From the NCBI RefSeq assembly GCF_900149705.1, contig NZ_LT703001.1:558001-622000 (forward strand): DNA of 64,000 nucleotides, given 5' to 3'. Below the pieces are notes generated by a model that saw nothing but the letters and a program-made list of their open reading frames with translations, was not told where the DNA came from and ran no database searches. Both the position numbers and the translations under genes were made by a program. This DNA is from Sphingorhabdus sp. Alg231-15. GTDB taxonomy: Bacteria; Pseudomonadota; Alphaproteobacteria; Sphingomonadales; Sphingomonadaceae. Within the stretch, counting starts at the first letter, position 1, and each line of letters begins with the position of its first letter. Below, piece by piece: positions 15,123 through 25,105 of the stretch.

Positions 15123-17693
15123 CTACTCCGCCTTGGCCTTCGCGGTTTTTTTAGCTGTCGGCTTCTTCTTCGCAGCTGGCTTCTTCTTAGCCGCTGCTTT
15201 CTTTTTAGGAGCTGCCTTTTTCTTGCGTTTCTTGGCTGGCCCCTTAGCGGCACGATCGTCAATCAACTGCGCCGCTTCTTCAAGGGTTAACTGATCTTTG
15301 TCGACTGTCTTGGGCAACGACGCATTGGTGGTGCCATCTGTGACATACGGCCCATAGCGACCATCCATCAGCTTGATTTCTTCCTCAGTGCGAGGATGTT
15401 TACCCATGATCTTCAGCGGCTCAGCGCCCCTGCGCCCGCCTTTACCGTTTTTCGCTGCGTCTGCGAGCTTGGCAACCGCTGCATTCATACCGATTTCAAA
15501 CACTTCCATGGTGTTTTCAAGCCGCGCGGATTTGCCGTCATGGCTCAAATAAGGGCCATAGCGGCCAATTTGTGCGTTGACCTCTTTACCGGTTTCCGGA
15601 TGCATGCCAACTTCGCGCGGCAGGGAAAGCAGTTTTAGCGCCCATTCCAGGCCAAAATCTTCTGCCGGGACATCTTTGGGAATGGAAGACCGTTTGGCTT
15701 CTTTCCCCTCGCCACGCTGGACATAGGGACCGAAACGACCGACCATCTTGGTTATTTTCTCATCCGTATCGGGATCGACGCCCAGATCCTGAGGGCCTTC
15801 ATCCTCATCGGCATTTGCACCGCCACCTTGGGCAAAGCGGCGTGTATACTTGCAATCGGGATAGTTGGAACAAGCTACAAAAGCCCCAAATCGTCCACCT
15901 CGCAGCGCCAGCTTGCCTTCATTGCAGCGCGGACACAGGCGCGGATCGCTTCCGTCCTCTTTTTCCGGGAACAGATAGGGTTCAAGGAATTTGTCGAGTT
16001 CCGCTGTAACTTCGGATGGCAGCTTTTCCATAACTTCCGCGGTCTTCGGCTTGAAATCATGCCAGAAAGCTTCGAGAATCTTCTGCCATTCCGCACGGCC
16101 ACCGCTGACTTCATCGAGCTCGTCCTCAAGCTCTGCGGTATATTCATAAGCGACATAACGTTGGAAAAACCTCTCCAGAAAACCTGTTAAGAGCCGGCCA
16201 CTTTCCTCTGCAAAGAAACGGTTTCCTTCGGTCCGAACATAGGCACGATCTTTCAACGTCTTGATGATCGATGCATAGGTGGAAGGACGGCCTATGCCGA
16301 GTTCTTCCATCTTCTTGACCAGACTTGCTTCGCTGTAACGCGGCGGAGGTTGCGTAAAATGTTGATTGGCTTCAACCGATTTCTTCGCCGGGCTGTCCCC
16401 TTTGGACATGGCAGGCAATAAACCGCCATTCTCGTCCTTGCTGTCGTCGCGCCCTTCTTCATAAAGCGCCATAAATCCGGGGAATTTCACGACCTGACCC
16501 GTGGCACGTAGGCCAGTTTGGCCGGTGCCATCCAGCATGTCGATGGTCGTGCGTTCGAGACGTGCGGCTGCCATCTGACTGGCCATCGCGCGTTTCAGGA
16601 TCAGGCTGTATAACTTGGCGTGATCGCCGCTGCCCACCGTGTCCCGTGTAAAGCTGGTTGGCCGGATGGCTTCATGGGCCTCCTGCGCATTTTTCGCCTT
16701 CGATTTGTAGATACGCGGCTTGTCGGGGACATAGCTGGCGTCATAGCGATCAGAAATCGCCTTGCGTGCCGCAGAAATGGCGCTGTCATCCATCTGCACG
16801 CCATCGGTACGCATATAGGTAATCGCGCCATCTTCATAAAGCTGCTGGGCAATCCGCATCGTGTGACTGGCCGAATAACCGAGTTTACGCGCCGCTTCCT
16901 GCTGCAAGGTCGAGGTTGTAAATGGTGGTGGTGGATTGCGGGTCAGCGGTTTGGTTTCAACCGTCTCAATGGTGAACAGGCCATTCTCAACTGCCGTCTT
17001 GGCAACCGTTGCCTCTGCCTCGTTCGACAAATCCATCTTGCCGAGCTTTTTACCCTGATGGATGGTGAGCCGCGCTTCAAAAGCCTGACCGCCCTGCTCC
17101 ATCTGAGATGTGATCGACCAATATTCCTGCGGATTAAAAACTTCAATTTCACGCTCGCGCTCGACAATCAGACGCAAGGCCACGGATTGCACACGGCCAG
17201 CGGATTTGGCACCAGGCAATTTGCGCCACAGTACCGGCGACAATGTAAAGCCAACGAGATAGTCTAGCGCGCGCCGGGCGCGATAAGCGTCGATCAGGTC
17301 ATCATCCAGCGTCCGCGGATGAGCCATCGCATCGGTCACCGCCGCTTTGGTAATCGCGTTAAACGTGACACGATCGACTTTTTCAGGCAGCGCCTTTTTC
17401 TTCTTCAAAACCTCGAGCACGTGCCAGCTAATCGCTTCCCCTTCCCGGTCAGGGTCAGTCGCGAGAACGAGGCGCGTCGCCTTTTTGGACTCGTCGGTAA
17501 TGGCTTTCAGTTGCTTCGTCTTATCCGAATAAGGCTGCCAGACCATCGAGAAACCATCATCGGGATCAACCGAACCATCTTTGGGCGGCAAGTCGCGGAT
17601 ATGGCCATAGGAAGCCAGTACCTTGAAATCCGAACCCAGATATTTTTCGATTGTTTTCGCTTTGGCGGGTGACTCAACGATTACTAATTGCAT
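15123..17693 (-). CDS. topA: DNA topoisomerase I
   Basis: 856 aa. Type IA topoisomerase that relaxes negative supercoils. TOPRIM at the N-terminus (VIVESPAKAKTIEKYLG; DPDREGEAISWH), then the central domain with the active-site Tyr in GAITYMRTDGVQ. C-terminal part: one four-Cys zinc ribbon (CPRCNEGKL to CSNYPDC) and repeated TopA C-terminal modules (GRYGPYLSHDG, DGRYGPYVTDG). It ends in a Lys/Ala/Pro-rich tail of about 45 residues, histone H1-like, common in alphaproteobacterial TopA and likely DNA-binding. Followed leftward by a hairpin; dprA lies upstream on the same strand. Confidence 0.98.
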   Translation of the reverse strand: MQLVIVESPAKAKTIEKYLGSDFKVLASYGHIRDLPPKDGSVDPDDGFSMVWQPYSDKTKQLKAITDESKKATRLVLATDPDREGEAISWHVLEVLKKKKALPEKVDRVTFNAITKAAVTDAMAHPRTLDDDLIDAYRARRALDYLVGFTLSPVLWRKLPGAKSAGRVQSVALRLIVEREREIEVFNPQEYWSITSQMEQGGQAFEARLTIHQGKKLGKMDLSNEAEATVAKTAVENGLFTIETVETKPLTRNPPPPFTTSTLQQEAARKLGYSASHTMRIAQQLYEDGAITYMRTDGVQMDDSAISAARKAISDRYDASYVPDKPRIYKSKAKNAQEAHEAIRPTSFTRDTVGSGDHAKLYSLILKRAMASQMAAARLERTTIDMLDGTGQTGLRATGQVVKFPGFMALYEEGRDDSKDENGGLLPAMSKGDSPAKKSVEANQHFTQPPPRYSEASLVKKMEELGIGRPSTYASIIKTLKDRAYVRTEGNRFFAEESGRLLTGFLERFFQRYVAYEYTAELEDELDEVSGGRAEWQKILEAFWHDFKPKTAEVMEKLPSEVTAELDKFLEPYLFPEKEDGSDPRLCPRCNEGKLALRGGRFGAFVACSNYPDCKYTRRFAQGGGANADEDEGPQDLGVDPDTDEKITKMVGRFGPYVQRGEGKEAKRSSIPKDVPAEDFGLEWALKLLSLPREVGMHPETGKEVNAQIGRYGPYLSHDGKSARLENTMEVFEIGMNAAVAKLADAAKNGKGGRRGAEPLKIMGKHPRTEEEIKLMDGRYGPYVTDGTTNASLPKTVDKDQLTLEEAAQLIDDRAAKGPAKKRKKKAAPKKKAAAKKKPAAKKKPTAKKTAKAKAE

Positions 17694-17804
17694 ATTTTCC
17701 GTTTTTCATTTGTCTCACGTATACGCGCGAGGCTGTTGCACAAGTTAGACGTTCGTCAAGCCCTTGATCGACGAAAATGCCGTTTAGCCGAATTTCGCAG
17801 GATT

Positions 17805-18917
17805 TCAACTAGGCAAACTTACGCGCGCGCCAGCATGCCGAGTCAATCGGCCAGCAAGTTCCAATTCCAACAGGGCCATTTGCACTGATGCCGCCGAAAG
17901 TTCCGATTGCCGAACAAGCTCATCGACGGAAACGGGTGTCATGCCGAGCAGCGCGATAAGCGTGTGCCGTTCCTTGTCGTTAATATCTGCTGCTGATGAC
18001 CTTTGCAGCTTTGTTGCATGATCCGATGTTTCCAAACGATCACCAGGGATATCCGTTCCGGCTGCGCGATCATCAAAATGGCTGATCAACTCGATCACAT
18101 CGTCGACCGATTGTATCAGAGTCGCACCATCGCGGATCAGTCCATTACAGCCATTGGATCGCGGATCGAGCGGAGAACCTGGAACGGCCATGACATGACG
18201 TCCGGTCTCAGCCGCCAGTCGGGCGGTGATCAGGGATCCCGATTTTGGCGCTGCTTCGACCACAACGGTTCCGCACGACACACCCGCGATGATCCGGTTA
18301 CGATAGGGAAAATGGCGGGCCTTGGGTTCGGTACCGGGCGGTTGTTCCGCTAACAGCAGGCCATCCCGCGCAATCTGCTGCTGCAACTGCTCATTTTCAG
18401 GCGGATAATGAATGTCGATTCCTCCCGCAATGACGGCGACCGCAGACCGCGCAACCGAGCCCTGATGGGCCGCAGTATCAATGCCCCGAGCAAGACCGGA
18501 CACAACTGAAATACCTTCGCTTATCAGGCCATTGGCTAAATCCCTGGCAAAGCGGCAGGCTGCAGCCGATGCGTTACGGGCACCAACAATGGCAATCATG
18601 GGTTTTTTGAAAAGCGAGAGATTGCCGCGGTAGATTATCGCCGGTGGTGCGTTGCTAAGTTCCGCCAGCAGATAAGGATAATCCGCATCACCGAGGAACA
18701 GATAGCGAGCACCGAGCTTTTCAACCGCGTGCATTTCTTCCTCGATGTTGGTTTTATCCGCTAGACGCGGTGCCCTGCTTCCACCACGCGATGCTAGTTC
18801 CGGTATCATCTCCAGAGCATTGCTGGCCGAGCCAAAGCGGCGGATGAGCTGCCTATAGCTTACCGGGCCGATATTGGCGGATCGAATCAGCCTCAGCCGA
18901 TCAAATTTGTCTTCCAT
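17805..18917 (-). CDS. dprA: DNA-processing protein DprA
   Basis: 370 aa. Loads RecA on incoming single-stranded DNA during transformation. An N-terminal helical (SAM-like) region, then the Rossmann-like DprA core: IAIVGARNASAAACRFARDL, VVSGLARGIDTAAHQG, AVIAGGIDIHYPPEN, FPYRNRIIAG and SGSLITARLAAE. A C-terminal winged-helix (DML1-like) segment follows from about residue 310. Length is normal. It lies between plsY and topA, a common alphaproteobacterial order. Confidence 0.97.
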   Translation of the reverse strand: MEDKFDRLRLIRSANIGPVSYRQLIRRFGSASNALEMIPELASRGGSRAPRLADKTNIEEEMHAVEKLGARYLFLGDADYPYLLAELSNAPPAIIYRGNLSLFKKPMIAIVGARNASAAACRFARDLANGLISEGISVVSGLARGIDTAAHQGSVARSAVAVIAGGIDIHYPPENEQLQQQIARDGLLLAEQPPGTEPKARHFPYRNRIIAGVSCGTVVVEAAPKSGSLITARLAAETGRHVMAVPGSPLDPRSNGCNGLIRDGATLIQSVDDVIELISHFDDRAAGTDIPGDRLETSDHATKLQRSSAADINDKERHTLIALLGMTPVSVDELVRQSELSAASVQMALLELELAGRLTRHAGARVSLPS

Positions 18918-18946
18918 GCTGTATACCGTTTAACGGTTGGGGGAAT

Positions 18947-19540
18947 TCAGGAGGCTCCGACTTTGGGCTCTTCGCCCGCCATCAGCCGCTCAATATTAGC
19001 GCGGTGTTTCCAGATTACAAGCAATGCAAAACCGATAAACATTGGTATCCATGAATAGAGTCCAACTATAACTGCCGTAACAGGCACTGAAAGCGCCGCA
19101 AGCATGCCGCTAACCGATGAGTATCTCAAGATTAGCAGGCCGCCGAGCCAGGTAACTGCAAACACTATACCCAGCACCGGAGCTAGTGCGGCAACGATAC
19201 CCAACAGAGTGGCAACCCCTTTGCCGCCCTTGAACTTCAGCCAGACCGGATATAGATGGCCCAAAAACGCACCCATGCCCGCCAGCACGCCCAATCCGTC
19301 AAAAACACTCGCCGCGACCAGCACCGCAACAGCCCCTTTGCCAACATCCAGTAACAGGGTCAGCGCGGCAATAGCCTTGTTGCCGGTTCTCAAAACATTG
19401 GTCGCACCAATATTTCCCGACCCGATATCCCGCAAATCCCCGCCGCCCGTTAACCGTGTTAACAACAGGCCAAACGGTATTGCTCCCAGCATATAGCCGA
19501 CGAAAACAGCCAAAATTGGTTCAATCCACATGGATTGCAT
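18947..19540 (-). CDS. plsY: Glycerol-3-phosphate acyltransferase PlsY
   Basis: 197 aa from ATG 19540, preceded by AAAGGGGA; a longer frame to 19627 adds an atypical N-terminus. Multi-pass inner-membrane enzyme that transfers acyl from acyl-phosphate to glycerol-3-phosphate, the first step of phospholipid synthesis. Conserved loops: DLRDIGSGNIGATNVLRT and GHLYPVWLKFKGGKGVAT. It precedes dprA by 29 bases, likely one operon. Confidence 0.96.
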   Translation of the reverse strand: MQSMWIEPILAVFVGYMLGAIPFGLLLTRLTGGGDLRDIGSGNIGATNVLRTGNKAIAALTLLLDVGKGAVAVLVAASVFDGLGVLAGMGAFLGHLYPVWLKFKGGKGVATLLGIVAALAPVLGIVFAVTWLGGLLILRYSSVSGMLAALSVPVTAVIVGLYSWIPMFIGFALLVIWKHRANIERLMAGEEPKVGAS

Positions 19541-19687
19541 CTTATCAAATCCCCTTTGATTTCCGGGAGCTATCTGTAAGAAAGCAATTGAGCAAGGCTT
19601 TTGCGTTGTAAAAACAGGTAAGTTCAATTGGTTGTAGGATCAGCTGAGACAGTTGATGCCTTGTGTTAACCGTGCTTAAGGGACGTG

Positions 19688-20497
19688 ATGAAAGCCGAAC
19701 AAGCAACAACAGCACCACTATTGTTTTTTGATACGGGTATCGGGGGACTCTCCATATTGCGGGAGTCGCAAAAACTGATGCCCACCGCGCCAGTTATTTA
19801 CGCTGCGGATTATGCTGGCATGCCCTACGGAATGAAATCAGAAGAAGAGCTTTCCACCCGCATTCCGTTACTTTTAGGGCGCCTCGTCGAGCGCTATAAA
19901 CCGCAATTGGTAACAATTGCCTGCAATACCGCATCAACAATAGCGCTGGATGTGGTCCGGTCCGTGCTGGATATTCCGGTCGTCGGCACTGTGCCGGCGA
20001 TAAAGCCTGCCAGCCAGATGACGAAGACCGGCGTCATTGGCCTTCTCGGCACGAAGGCCACGATCCGGCAACCCTATGTTGACCGATTGGCAGCAGAGTT
20101 CGCACCAGATAAAAAAATTCTGAGGTTTGGCGCACCAGACCTTGTCTACGCTGCCGAAGCCAGATTACGCGATGAGGTGCCGGACCCCAAAATCATATCC
20201 AGAGCGGTTTCCGGCCTTACTGACCAGGAATATGGCGATCAAATTGACACCGTGATATTGGCCTGTACGCATTTCCCATTGGTGCAAGAAGAGTTGCAAA
20301 AATCTTTTGTTAGAGACATTCAATTTATTGATGGGTCAAATGGGATTGCGAGACGGATTGCCGATCTTACCCAGCACGTAATATGGCCAAAATCACCGAA
20401 AAACGGGGTTTTTGTGACAACAGGCACCGTCGAGCAGCTATCCTCTTATCAATCAGCGCTGAAGACATTTGGGTTGACCACATTGGAAGCATTGTAA
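19688..20497 (+). CDS. murI: Glutamate racemase
   Basis: 269 aa from ATG 19688, with AAGGGA upstream; a GTG directly before it is also in frame. Makes D-glutamate for peptidoglycan. The N-terminal motif is FFDTGIGGLSIL (D15; the usual Ser is Thr), and the two catalytic Cys lie in ACNTAST and ACTHFPLV. Length is normal. Divergent from plsY; about 108 bases before hemA. Confidence 0.96.
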   Translation: MKAEQATTAPLLFFDTGIGGLSILRESQKLMPTAPVIYAADYAGMPYGMKSEEELSTRIPLLLGRLVERYKPQLVTIACNTASTIALDVVRSVLDIPVVGTVPAIKPASQMTKTGVIGLLGTKATIRQPYVDRLAAEFAPDKKILRFGAPDLVYAAEARLRDEVPDPKIISRAVSGLTDQEYGDQIDTVILACTHFPLVQEELQKSFVRDIQFIDGSNGIARRIADLTQHVIWPKSPKNGVFVTTGTVEQLSSYQSALKTFGLTTLEAL

Positions 20498-20605
20498 GTG
20501 TAGCGCTTATTGCGAGTGGTTCGCGCTGGAAATTAGGAAAAAAGGTCGTTAATGGCCATTTCATAGGATCGCTTGGTAAGAATATGGAACAGGGAATAGT
20601 CTAAA

Positions 20606-21820
20606 GTGGATTACGACAAGGTTTTTTCTCAAGCGATTGACCGTCTTCACAGCGAAGGTCGCTATCGGGTTTTTATCGATATTTTGCGGAATAAAGGAAC
20701 TTTTCCTAACGCGCGCTGTTTCGCCCATCATAATGGACCAAAGCCGGTAACCGTCTGGTGTTCCAACGATTATCTTGCGATGGGGCAGCATCCTGATGTG
20801 ATCGCTGCCATGGAAGAGGCGTTGCATGACGTAGGCGCAGGCTCTGGTGGCACGCGAAATATTGGCGGCAACACCCATTATCATGTCGAACTTGAAAACG
20901 AACTGGCAGACTTGCACGGCAAATCTGGGGCTTTGCTTTTCACCTCCGGCTATGTTTCAAATGAAGCCACGCTATCGACACTTACCAAGATACTACCCGG
21001 CTGCATCATTTTCTCCGATGAATTGAATCATGCTTCAATGATTGCGGGTATCAAAAATAGCGGATGCGAAAAACGCATCTTTCGGCACAATGATCTTGAA
21101 CATCTTGAAGAATTGCTTGCCGCAGAAGATTCTGACACACCTAAATTGATCGCTTTCGAGAGCATTTACTCCATGGATGGGGATGTGGCCCCTTTGCACG
21201 ATATTTGCGATCTAGCAGACAAATATAACGCCCTCACCTATTGCGATGAAGTGCATGCCGTAGGGATGTACGGCACTCATGGCGGCGGCATTTCTGAACG
21301 GGATGGTGCCGCGGATCGTATCACGATCATTGAAGGAACACTGGCTAAGGCCGTTGGAGTGATGGGGGGTTATATTACCGCCGATCAAAAGATCATCGAC
21401 GTCATCAGGTCTTATGCACCCGGTTTTATCTTTACCACCAGCCTGTCCCCTGTCCTTGTCGCTGGTGCACTGGCAAGTGTGCGCCACCTCAAAAAATCCA
21501 ATGCTGAAAGAGAAGGCCAGCAAGCCGCCGCGCAGACATTGAAAGACATGTTCTCCGACGCCGGGCTCCCGGTGATGGGTTCAACCACTCATATCGTGCC
21601 ATTACTGGTCGGTGACCCGATCAAAGCGAAGAAAATCAGCGATATTTTACTGGCTGAGTATGGCGTATATGTGCAGCCGATAAACTATCCAACGGTTCCG
21701 CGCGGTCTTGAGCGACTGCGCTTCACCCCTGGTCCGGTTCACACTGAAGAAATGATGGCAGATCTTACAAAGGCCCTGGTTGAAATCTGGAGCCGGATGG
21801 AATTGAAGCTCGCAGCTTAG
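20606..21820 (+). CDS. hemA: 5-aminolevulinate synthase
   Basis: 404 aa, GTG start at 20606 giving the family's usual N-terminus ([20 protein letters not shown]). PLP enzyme joining glycine and succinyl-CoA, first step of haem synthesis in alphaproteobacteria. Motifs: [55 protein letters not shown] and the PLP-Lys248 in [13 protein letters not shown] (usually TLGKAFG). Haem made here would also load the H-NOX sensor, though no direct link is shown. Confidence 0.97.
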   Translation: MDYDKVFSQAIDRLHSEGRYRVFIDILRNKGTFPNARCFAHHNGPKPVTVWCSNDYLAMGQHPDVIAAMEEALHDVGAGSGGTRNIGGNTHYHVELENELADLHGKSGALLFTSGYVSNEATLSTLTKILPGCIIFSDELNHASMIAGIKNSGCEKRIFRHNDLEHLEELLAAEDSDTPKLIAFESIYSMDGDVAPLHDICDLADKYNALTYCDEVHAVGMYGTHGGGISERDGAADRITIIEGTLAKAVGVMGGYITADQKIIDVIRSYAPGFIFTTSLSPVLVAGALASVRHLKKSNAEREGQQAAAQTLKDMFSDAGLPVMGSTTHIVPLLVGDPIKAKKISDILLAEYGVYVQPINYPTVPRGLERLRFTPGPVHTEEMMADLTKALVEIWSRMELKLAA

Positions 21821-21860
21821 TCCGGTTTTCCTGGAACTTTTTCCGATTTCGACACTATAG

Positions 21861-22865
21861 ATGGGTATGACCAATGCTGCCCAATGGATAGAACCCCATC
21901 CACATGGTATTTACATCAAACCAGCTGACGCGTGGATAGACCCTTCCAGACCAGTCTCTAGAGCATTGGTTACGCATGGTCACGCTGATCACGCGAGAGG
22001 GGGTCACGAGACAGTTTGGGCGACACCTGAAACTCTGGCCATCATGGGTCTGCGCTATGGCGTCACATCTGGACAGGCCATCTCATATGGTGACGGTTTT
22101 GAGCTTGGTGGAGTACAAATCAGCTACCATTCGGCAGGCCACGTTTTGGGATCCGCCCAGATACTGATGGAATATGCTGGAGAACGGGTCGTTGCTACGG
22201 GAGATTATAAACGCAGAGCTGATCCCACCTGCGCTCCATTTGAAGTGGTGCCCTGCGATGTTTTCATCACGGAAGCGACTTTCGGACTGCCGGTTTTCAG
22301 ACATCCCGATACGGCAAATGAAATAGACAAATTACTTTCTGCGAGAACGGCCAATCCTGATCGCTGTATTCTGGTTGGCGCTTATGCCTTGGGAAAAGCG
22401 CAACGGGTGATTGGTGAATTACGAAAGACAGGTTATCGGCATCCAATTTTTCTGCATGGCGCTCTGGAGAAAATGTGCCATCTTTACCAAACATTGGGTG
22501 TCGATTTGGGCGATATCCGATCCGTTATGGATACCAAAAAGGATGATATGCGCGGCGCAATTATATTGGCGCCGCCTTCGGCTCTGAATGATCGCTGGAG
22601 CAGAAGGCTGCCAGATCCCCTCACCGCAATGGCTTCTGGATGGATGCGCGTTCGTCAACGAGCGCGACAGCGCAACGTCGAACTTCCGCTGATCATGTCC
22701 GATCATGCAGATTGGGATGAGCTAACCCAGACGATAAAGGATGTCGCTCCGTCGGAAACTTGGGTGACACATGGAAGAGAGGACGCGCTCGTACGTTGGT
22801 GTGAGCTGAATCAGATGAAGGCCAGAGCATTGGAAATGGTTGGTCGCGAAGAGGAGGATGATTAA
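21861..22865 (+). CDS. Ligase-associated DNA exonuclease (metallo-beta-lactamase fold)
   Basis: 334 aa. Metallo-beta-lactamase fold nuclease of the CPSF/SNM1-like type: metal ligands in VTHGHADHARGG, a second His in SYHSAGHVLGSAQI, ATGDYKRRADP, and a late MSDHADWDEL. This family is usually encoded with an ATP-dependent ligase, an Lhr-type helicase and a phosphoesterase as a DNA-repair set. Here the ligase start is 3 bases downstream, but helicase and phosphoesterase genes are not adjacent. An alternative start is ATG 21867. Confidence 0.92.
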   Translation: MGMTNAAQWIEPHPHGIYIKPADAWIDPSRPVSRALVTHGHADHARGGHETVWATPETLAIMGLRYGVTSGQAISYGDGFELGGVQISYHSAGHVLGSAQILMEYAGERVVATGDYKRRADPTCAPFEVVPCDVFITEATFGLPVFRHPDTANEIDKLLSARTANPDRCILVGAYALGKAQRVIGELRKTGYRHPIFLHGALEKMCHLYQTLGVDLGDIRSVMDTKKDDMRGAIILAPPSALNDRWSRRLPDPLTAMASGWMRVRQRARQRNVELPLIMSDHADWDELTQTIKDVAPSETWVTHGREDALVRWCELNQMKARALEMVGREEEDD

Positions 22866-22868
22866 GCA

Positions 22869-24443
22869 ATGCACGCATTTTCAGATCTTCTCGATAGCCT
22901 GATTTACACCCGGTCCCGCAATGGCAAATTACGTCTGATCAGTGACTATCTAAAACAAGCATCTGATCCTGATCGTGGGTGGGTCTTGGCAGCATTGACC
23001 GGTGATCTTGATTTTCCCAATGTGAAAGCATCGGCTATGCGAAACATGGCGATGGAGCGCGTTGACGAAGCACTATTTAAGTTAAGCCGGGATTTTGTTG
23101 GTGATACCGCAGAAACCATTGCGCTGATCTGGCCTGATATCAAAAATGTTGAAGCCGTTGACACGCCCTCAATTGGACAAATTGTCGACGAGCTGACTGC
23201 TGTTAGTCGATCCGATGCTCCAAAACTGCTTTCAAATTTCATGGATCGCATGACGACGAATGAGCGATACGCGCTTCTGAAATTCGCCACTGGTGGAATG
23301 CGGGTAGGTGTTTCAGCACGCTTGGCGAAAACTGCTCTTGGCCAGGCGTTTGATCTGGCTGTAGAGGATATTGAGGAGGTTTGGCATGCTCTGACCCCGC
23401 CCTATTCTGAGCTTTTCGCTTGGGGGGAAGGAAAAGCTGAACGACCAGATTTGGAAGGCGTCGCGTTTTTCCGACCGTTCATGCTAGCGCATCCGTTGGA
23501 AGATAAAATAGTTGATATGTCGGACTATGCTGCCGAATGGAAATGGGATGGCATTCGCATTCAGATAGCCGGAACCGGTCACGAAACGAAACTCTTCAGC
23601 CGTGGTGGAGATGACATTACGGCAGCCTTTCCCGACATCGCAAACGCCTTTCAATCAACCGGTGTTGTTGATGGGGAGCTTTTGGTTAGAGGTGAATTTC
23701 AAGGTGGCGAGGCGGCAAGTTTTAACGCGTTGCAGCAAAGATTAGGGCGCAAGAAAGTCTCTGCGAAGATGTTGAATGACTATCCGGCGTTCGTTAGGCT
23801 TTATGATATTCTCTTCAATGGGGACACAGACCTTAGAGAGCAAAGCTGGACATATCGTCGAAAAGAATTGGAAAAGTTCGTTCCGCTCTTGGATGTTGAG
23901 CGATTTGATATTTCATCGATTTTGGAAGCGCGCGACTTTAATCATCTGACCAAAATGAGAGATGGTACACGTGACGCTGCCATAGAAGGCGTGATGCTCA
24001 AACGTCGAGACAGCGCCTATTTGTCAGGCCGAAAAACAGGTCTCTGGTACAAGTGGAAACGCGATCCGTTGGTTGCTGATTGTGTAATGATGTATGCACA
24101 ACGCGGATCAGGCAAAAGATCGTCTTTCTATTCCGATTATACCTTCGGCTGTTGGACGGAAGACGGCGAGCTTTATCCCGTCGGAAAAGCCTATTCCGGA
24201 TTTACCAATGAAGAACTAAAAATGCTGGACCGCTTCGTACGTAAGAACACAGTAAATCGCTTTGGACCGGTTCGCGAAGTTGAAAAGACAATGGTACTGG
24301 AGGTCGCTTTCGACTCCATCCACCAAAGCAAGCGCCACAAGTCTGGCCTGGCCATGCGGTTTCCGCGAATATCAAGGATCAGAACGGACAAACCCGCCGC
24401 AGAAGCCGACCAGGTTGCTACTCTGAAAAGGATGGTTACATGA
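22869..24443 (+). CDS. ATP-dependent DNA ligase (exonuclease-associated type)
   Basis: 524 aa. N-terminal all-helical DNA-binding domain (residues 1-200), nucleotidyltransferase domain with the adenylated Lys225 in EWKWDGIRIQ, DGELL (motif III-like), EGVMLKRRDSAY and LWYKWKRDP (motifs IV-V), then an OB-fold domain ending near RFPRISRIRTDKP. It seals DNA nicks and acts with the exonuclease 3 bases upstream. It is distinct from the NAD-dependent LigA. Operon ends at the hairpin 24449-24480. Confidence 0.96.
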   Translation: MHAFSDLLDSLIYTRSRNGKLRLISDYLKQASDPDRGWVLAALTGDLDFPNVKASAMRNMAMERVDEALFKLSRDFVGDTAETIALIWPDIKNVEAVDTPSIGQIVDELTAVSRSDAPKLLSNFMDRMTTNERYALLKFATGGMRVGVSARLAKTALGQAFDLAVEDIEEVWHALTPPYSELFAWGEGKAERPDLEGVAFFRPFMLAHPLEDKIVDMSDYAAEWKWDGIRIQIAGTGHETKLFSRGGDDITAAFPDIANAFQSTGVVDGELLVRGEFQGGEAASFNALQQRLGRKKVSAKMLNDYPAFVRLYDILFNGDTDLREQSWTYRRKELEKFVPLLDVERFDISSILEARDFNHLTKMRDGTRDAAIEGVMLKRRDSAYLSGRKTGLWYKWKRDPLVADCVMMYAQRGSGKRSSFYSDYTFGCWTEDGELYPVGKAYSGFTNEELKMLDRFVRKNTVNRFGPVREVEKTMVLEVAFDSIHQSKRHKSGLAMRFPRISRIRTDKPAAEADQVATLKRMVT

Positions 24444-24448
24444 TAGAA

Positions 24449-24480
24449 ATGGCCCGCAGAGCTAAAGTTCTGCGGGCCAT
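24449..24480. terminator. Bidirectional intrinsic terminator
   Basis: ATGGCCCGCAGA and TCTGCGGGCCAT form a perfect 12-bp stem with an 8-base loop, between the convergent ligase and fasciclin genes. Confidence 0.8.
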
Positions 24481-24502
24481 AGGGGATTGAGATATTTGGA
24501 AG

Positions 24503-25054
24503 TTAAGGCATCACAACCGTATCAATGGCATGGATGACACCATTAGATTGGTTTACATCGGCCATGACTACTTTTGACATACCGCCTTTCGCATCGGTCA
24601 GAGTCAGCGAACCATCGCTACCCATTGATGCTTTTAGAATTCCGCCCTGTACGGTCGGAATGGAAGCCACGCCATCAGGCGCTTTCTTGATCAAGCCTAT
24701 GACATCCTTGGCTTTGAAGCGGCCAGAGACAACATGGTAGGTCAAGATCGAAGTTAAAGTCGCTTTGTTTTCCGGTTTAACGAGGGTTTCAACTGTTCCT
24801 GCGGGGAGCTTTGCGAAGGCCGAGTTAAGCGGCGCGAATACGGTGAACGGGCCATCGCTTGACAATGTGGTAACCAGATCAGCGGCCGTGATAGCGGCCA
24901 CCAGAGTAGAAAAGTCATCGGTGCTGGCGGCTTTCTCAACGACATTCTGTGAGGACATTTCCGCGTGGTGCTTAGCATAAGCACTGCCGCCGCTTACCAA
25001 TGCGAGCGAACCGATTAATGCTATTGCGACTTTGGAAAAACGAATATTCTTCAT
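24503..25054 (-). CDS. Secreted fasciclin-domain protein
   Basis: 183 aa. A signal peptide (cleavage likely after GGSAYA) followed by one FAS1 domain: FTVFAPLNSAFAKLP, LTSILTYHVVSGRF and the final H2-like motif NGVIHAIDTVVMP. FAS1 domains mediate adhesion or carbohydrate binding; the exact partner is unknown. The gene follows the anti-sigma and sigma genes on the same strand, a pairing known for SigK-type ECF systems, so it is likely a target of that sigma factor. Its leader carries a repeat that could pair with the ribosome-binding site. Confidence 0.93.
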   Translation of the reverse strand: MKNIRFSKVAIALIGSLALVSGGSAYAKHHAEMSSQNVVEKAASTDDFSTLVAAITAADLVTTLSSDGPFTVFAPLNSAFAKLPAGTVETLVKPENKATLTSILTYHVVSGRFKAKDVIGLIKKAPDGVASIPTVQGGILKASMGSDGSLTLTDAKGGMSKVVMADVNQSNGVIHAIDTVVMP

Positions 25055-25058
25055 GGGG

Positions 25059-25105
25059 GTAACTCCTAAAAATTCATATCCGAAGATGGATATGCCAGGA
25101 GTTAC
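25059..25105 (-). promoter_or_regulatory. Nested inverted repeat in the fasciclin leader
   Basis: Outer arms GTAACTCC/GGAGTTAC (25059-25066 and 25098-25105) and inner arms CATATCC/GGATATG (25075-25081 and 25088-25094). On the minus strand one outer arm contains the fasciclin ribosome-binding site (AGGAG, just before CCCCC-ATG). If transcription starts upstream, the hairpin would hide that site. The outer upstream arm also overlaps a candidate ECF -10, which is an alternative explanation. Confidence 0.55.

Noticed and set aside
16620-17267. Plus-strand open frame of 215 codons
   Set aside because: Antisense to topA; composition reflects the codon pattern of topA.
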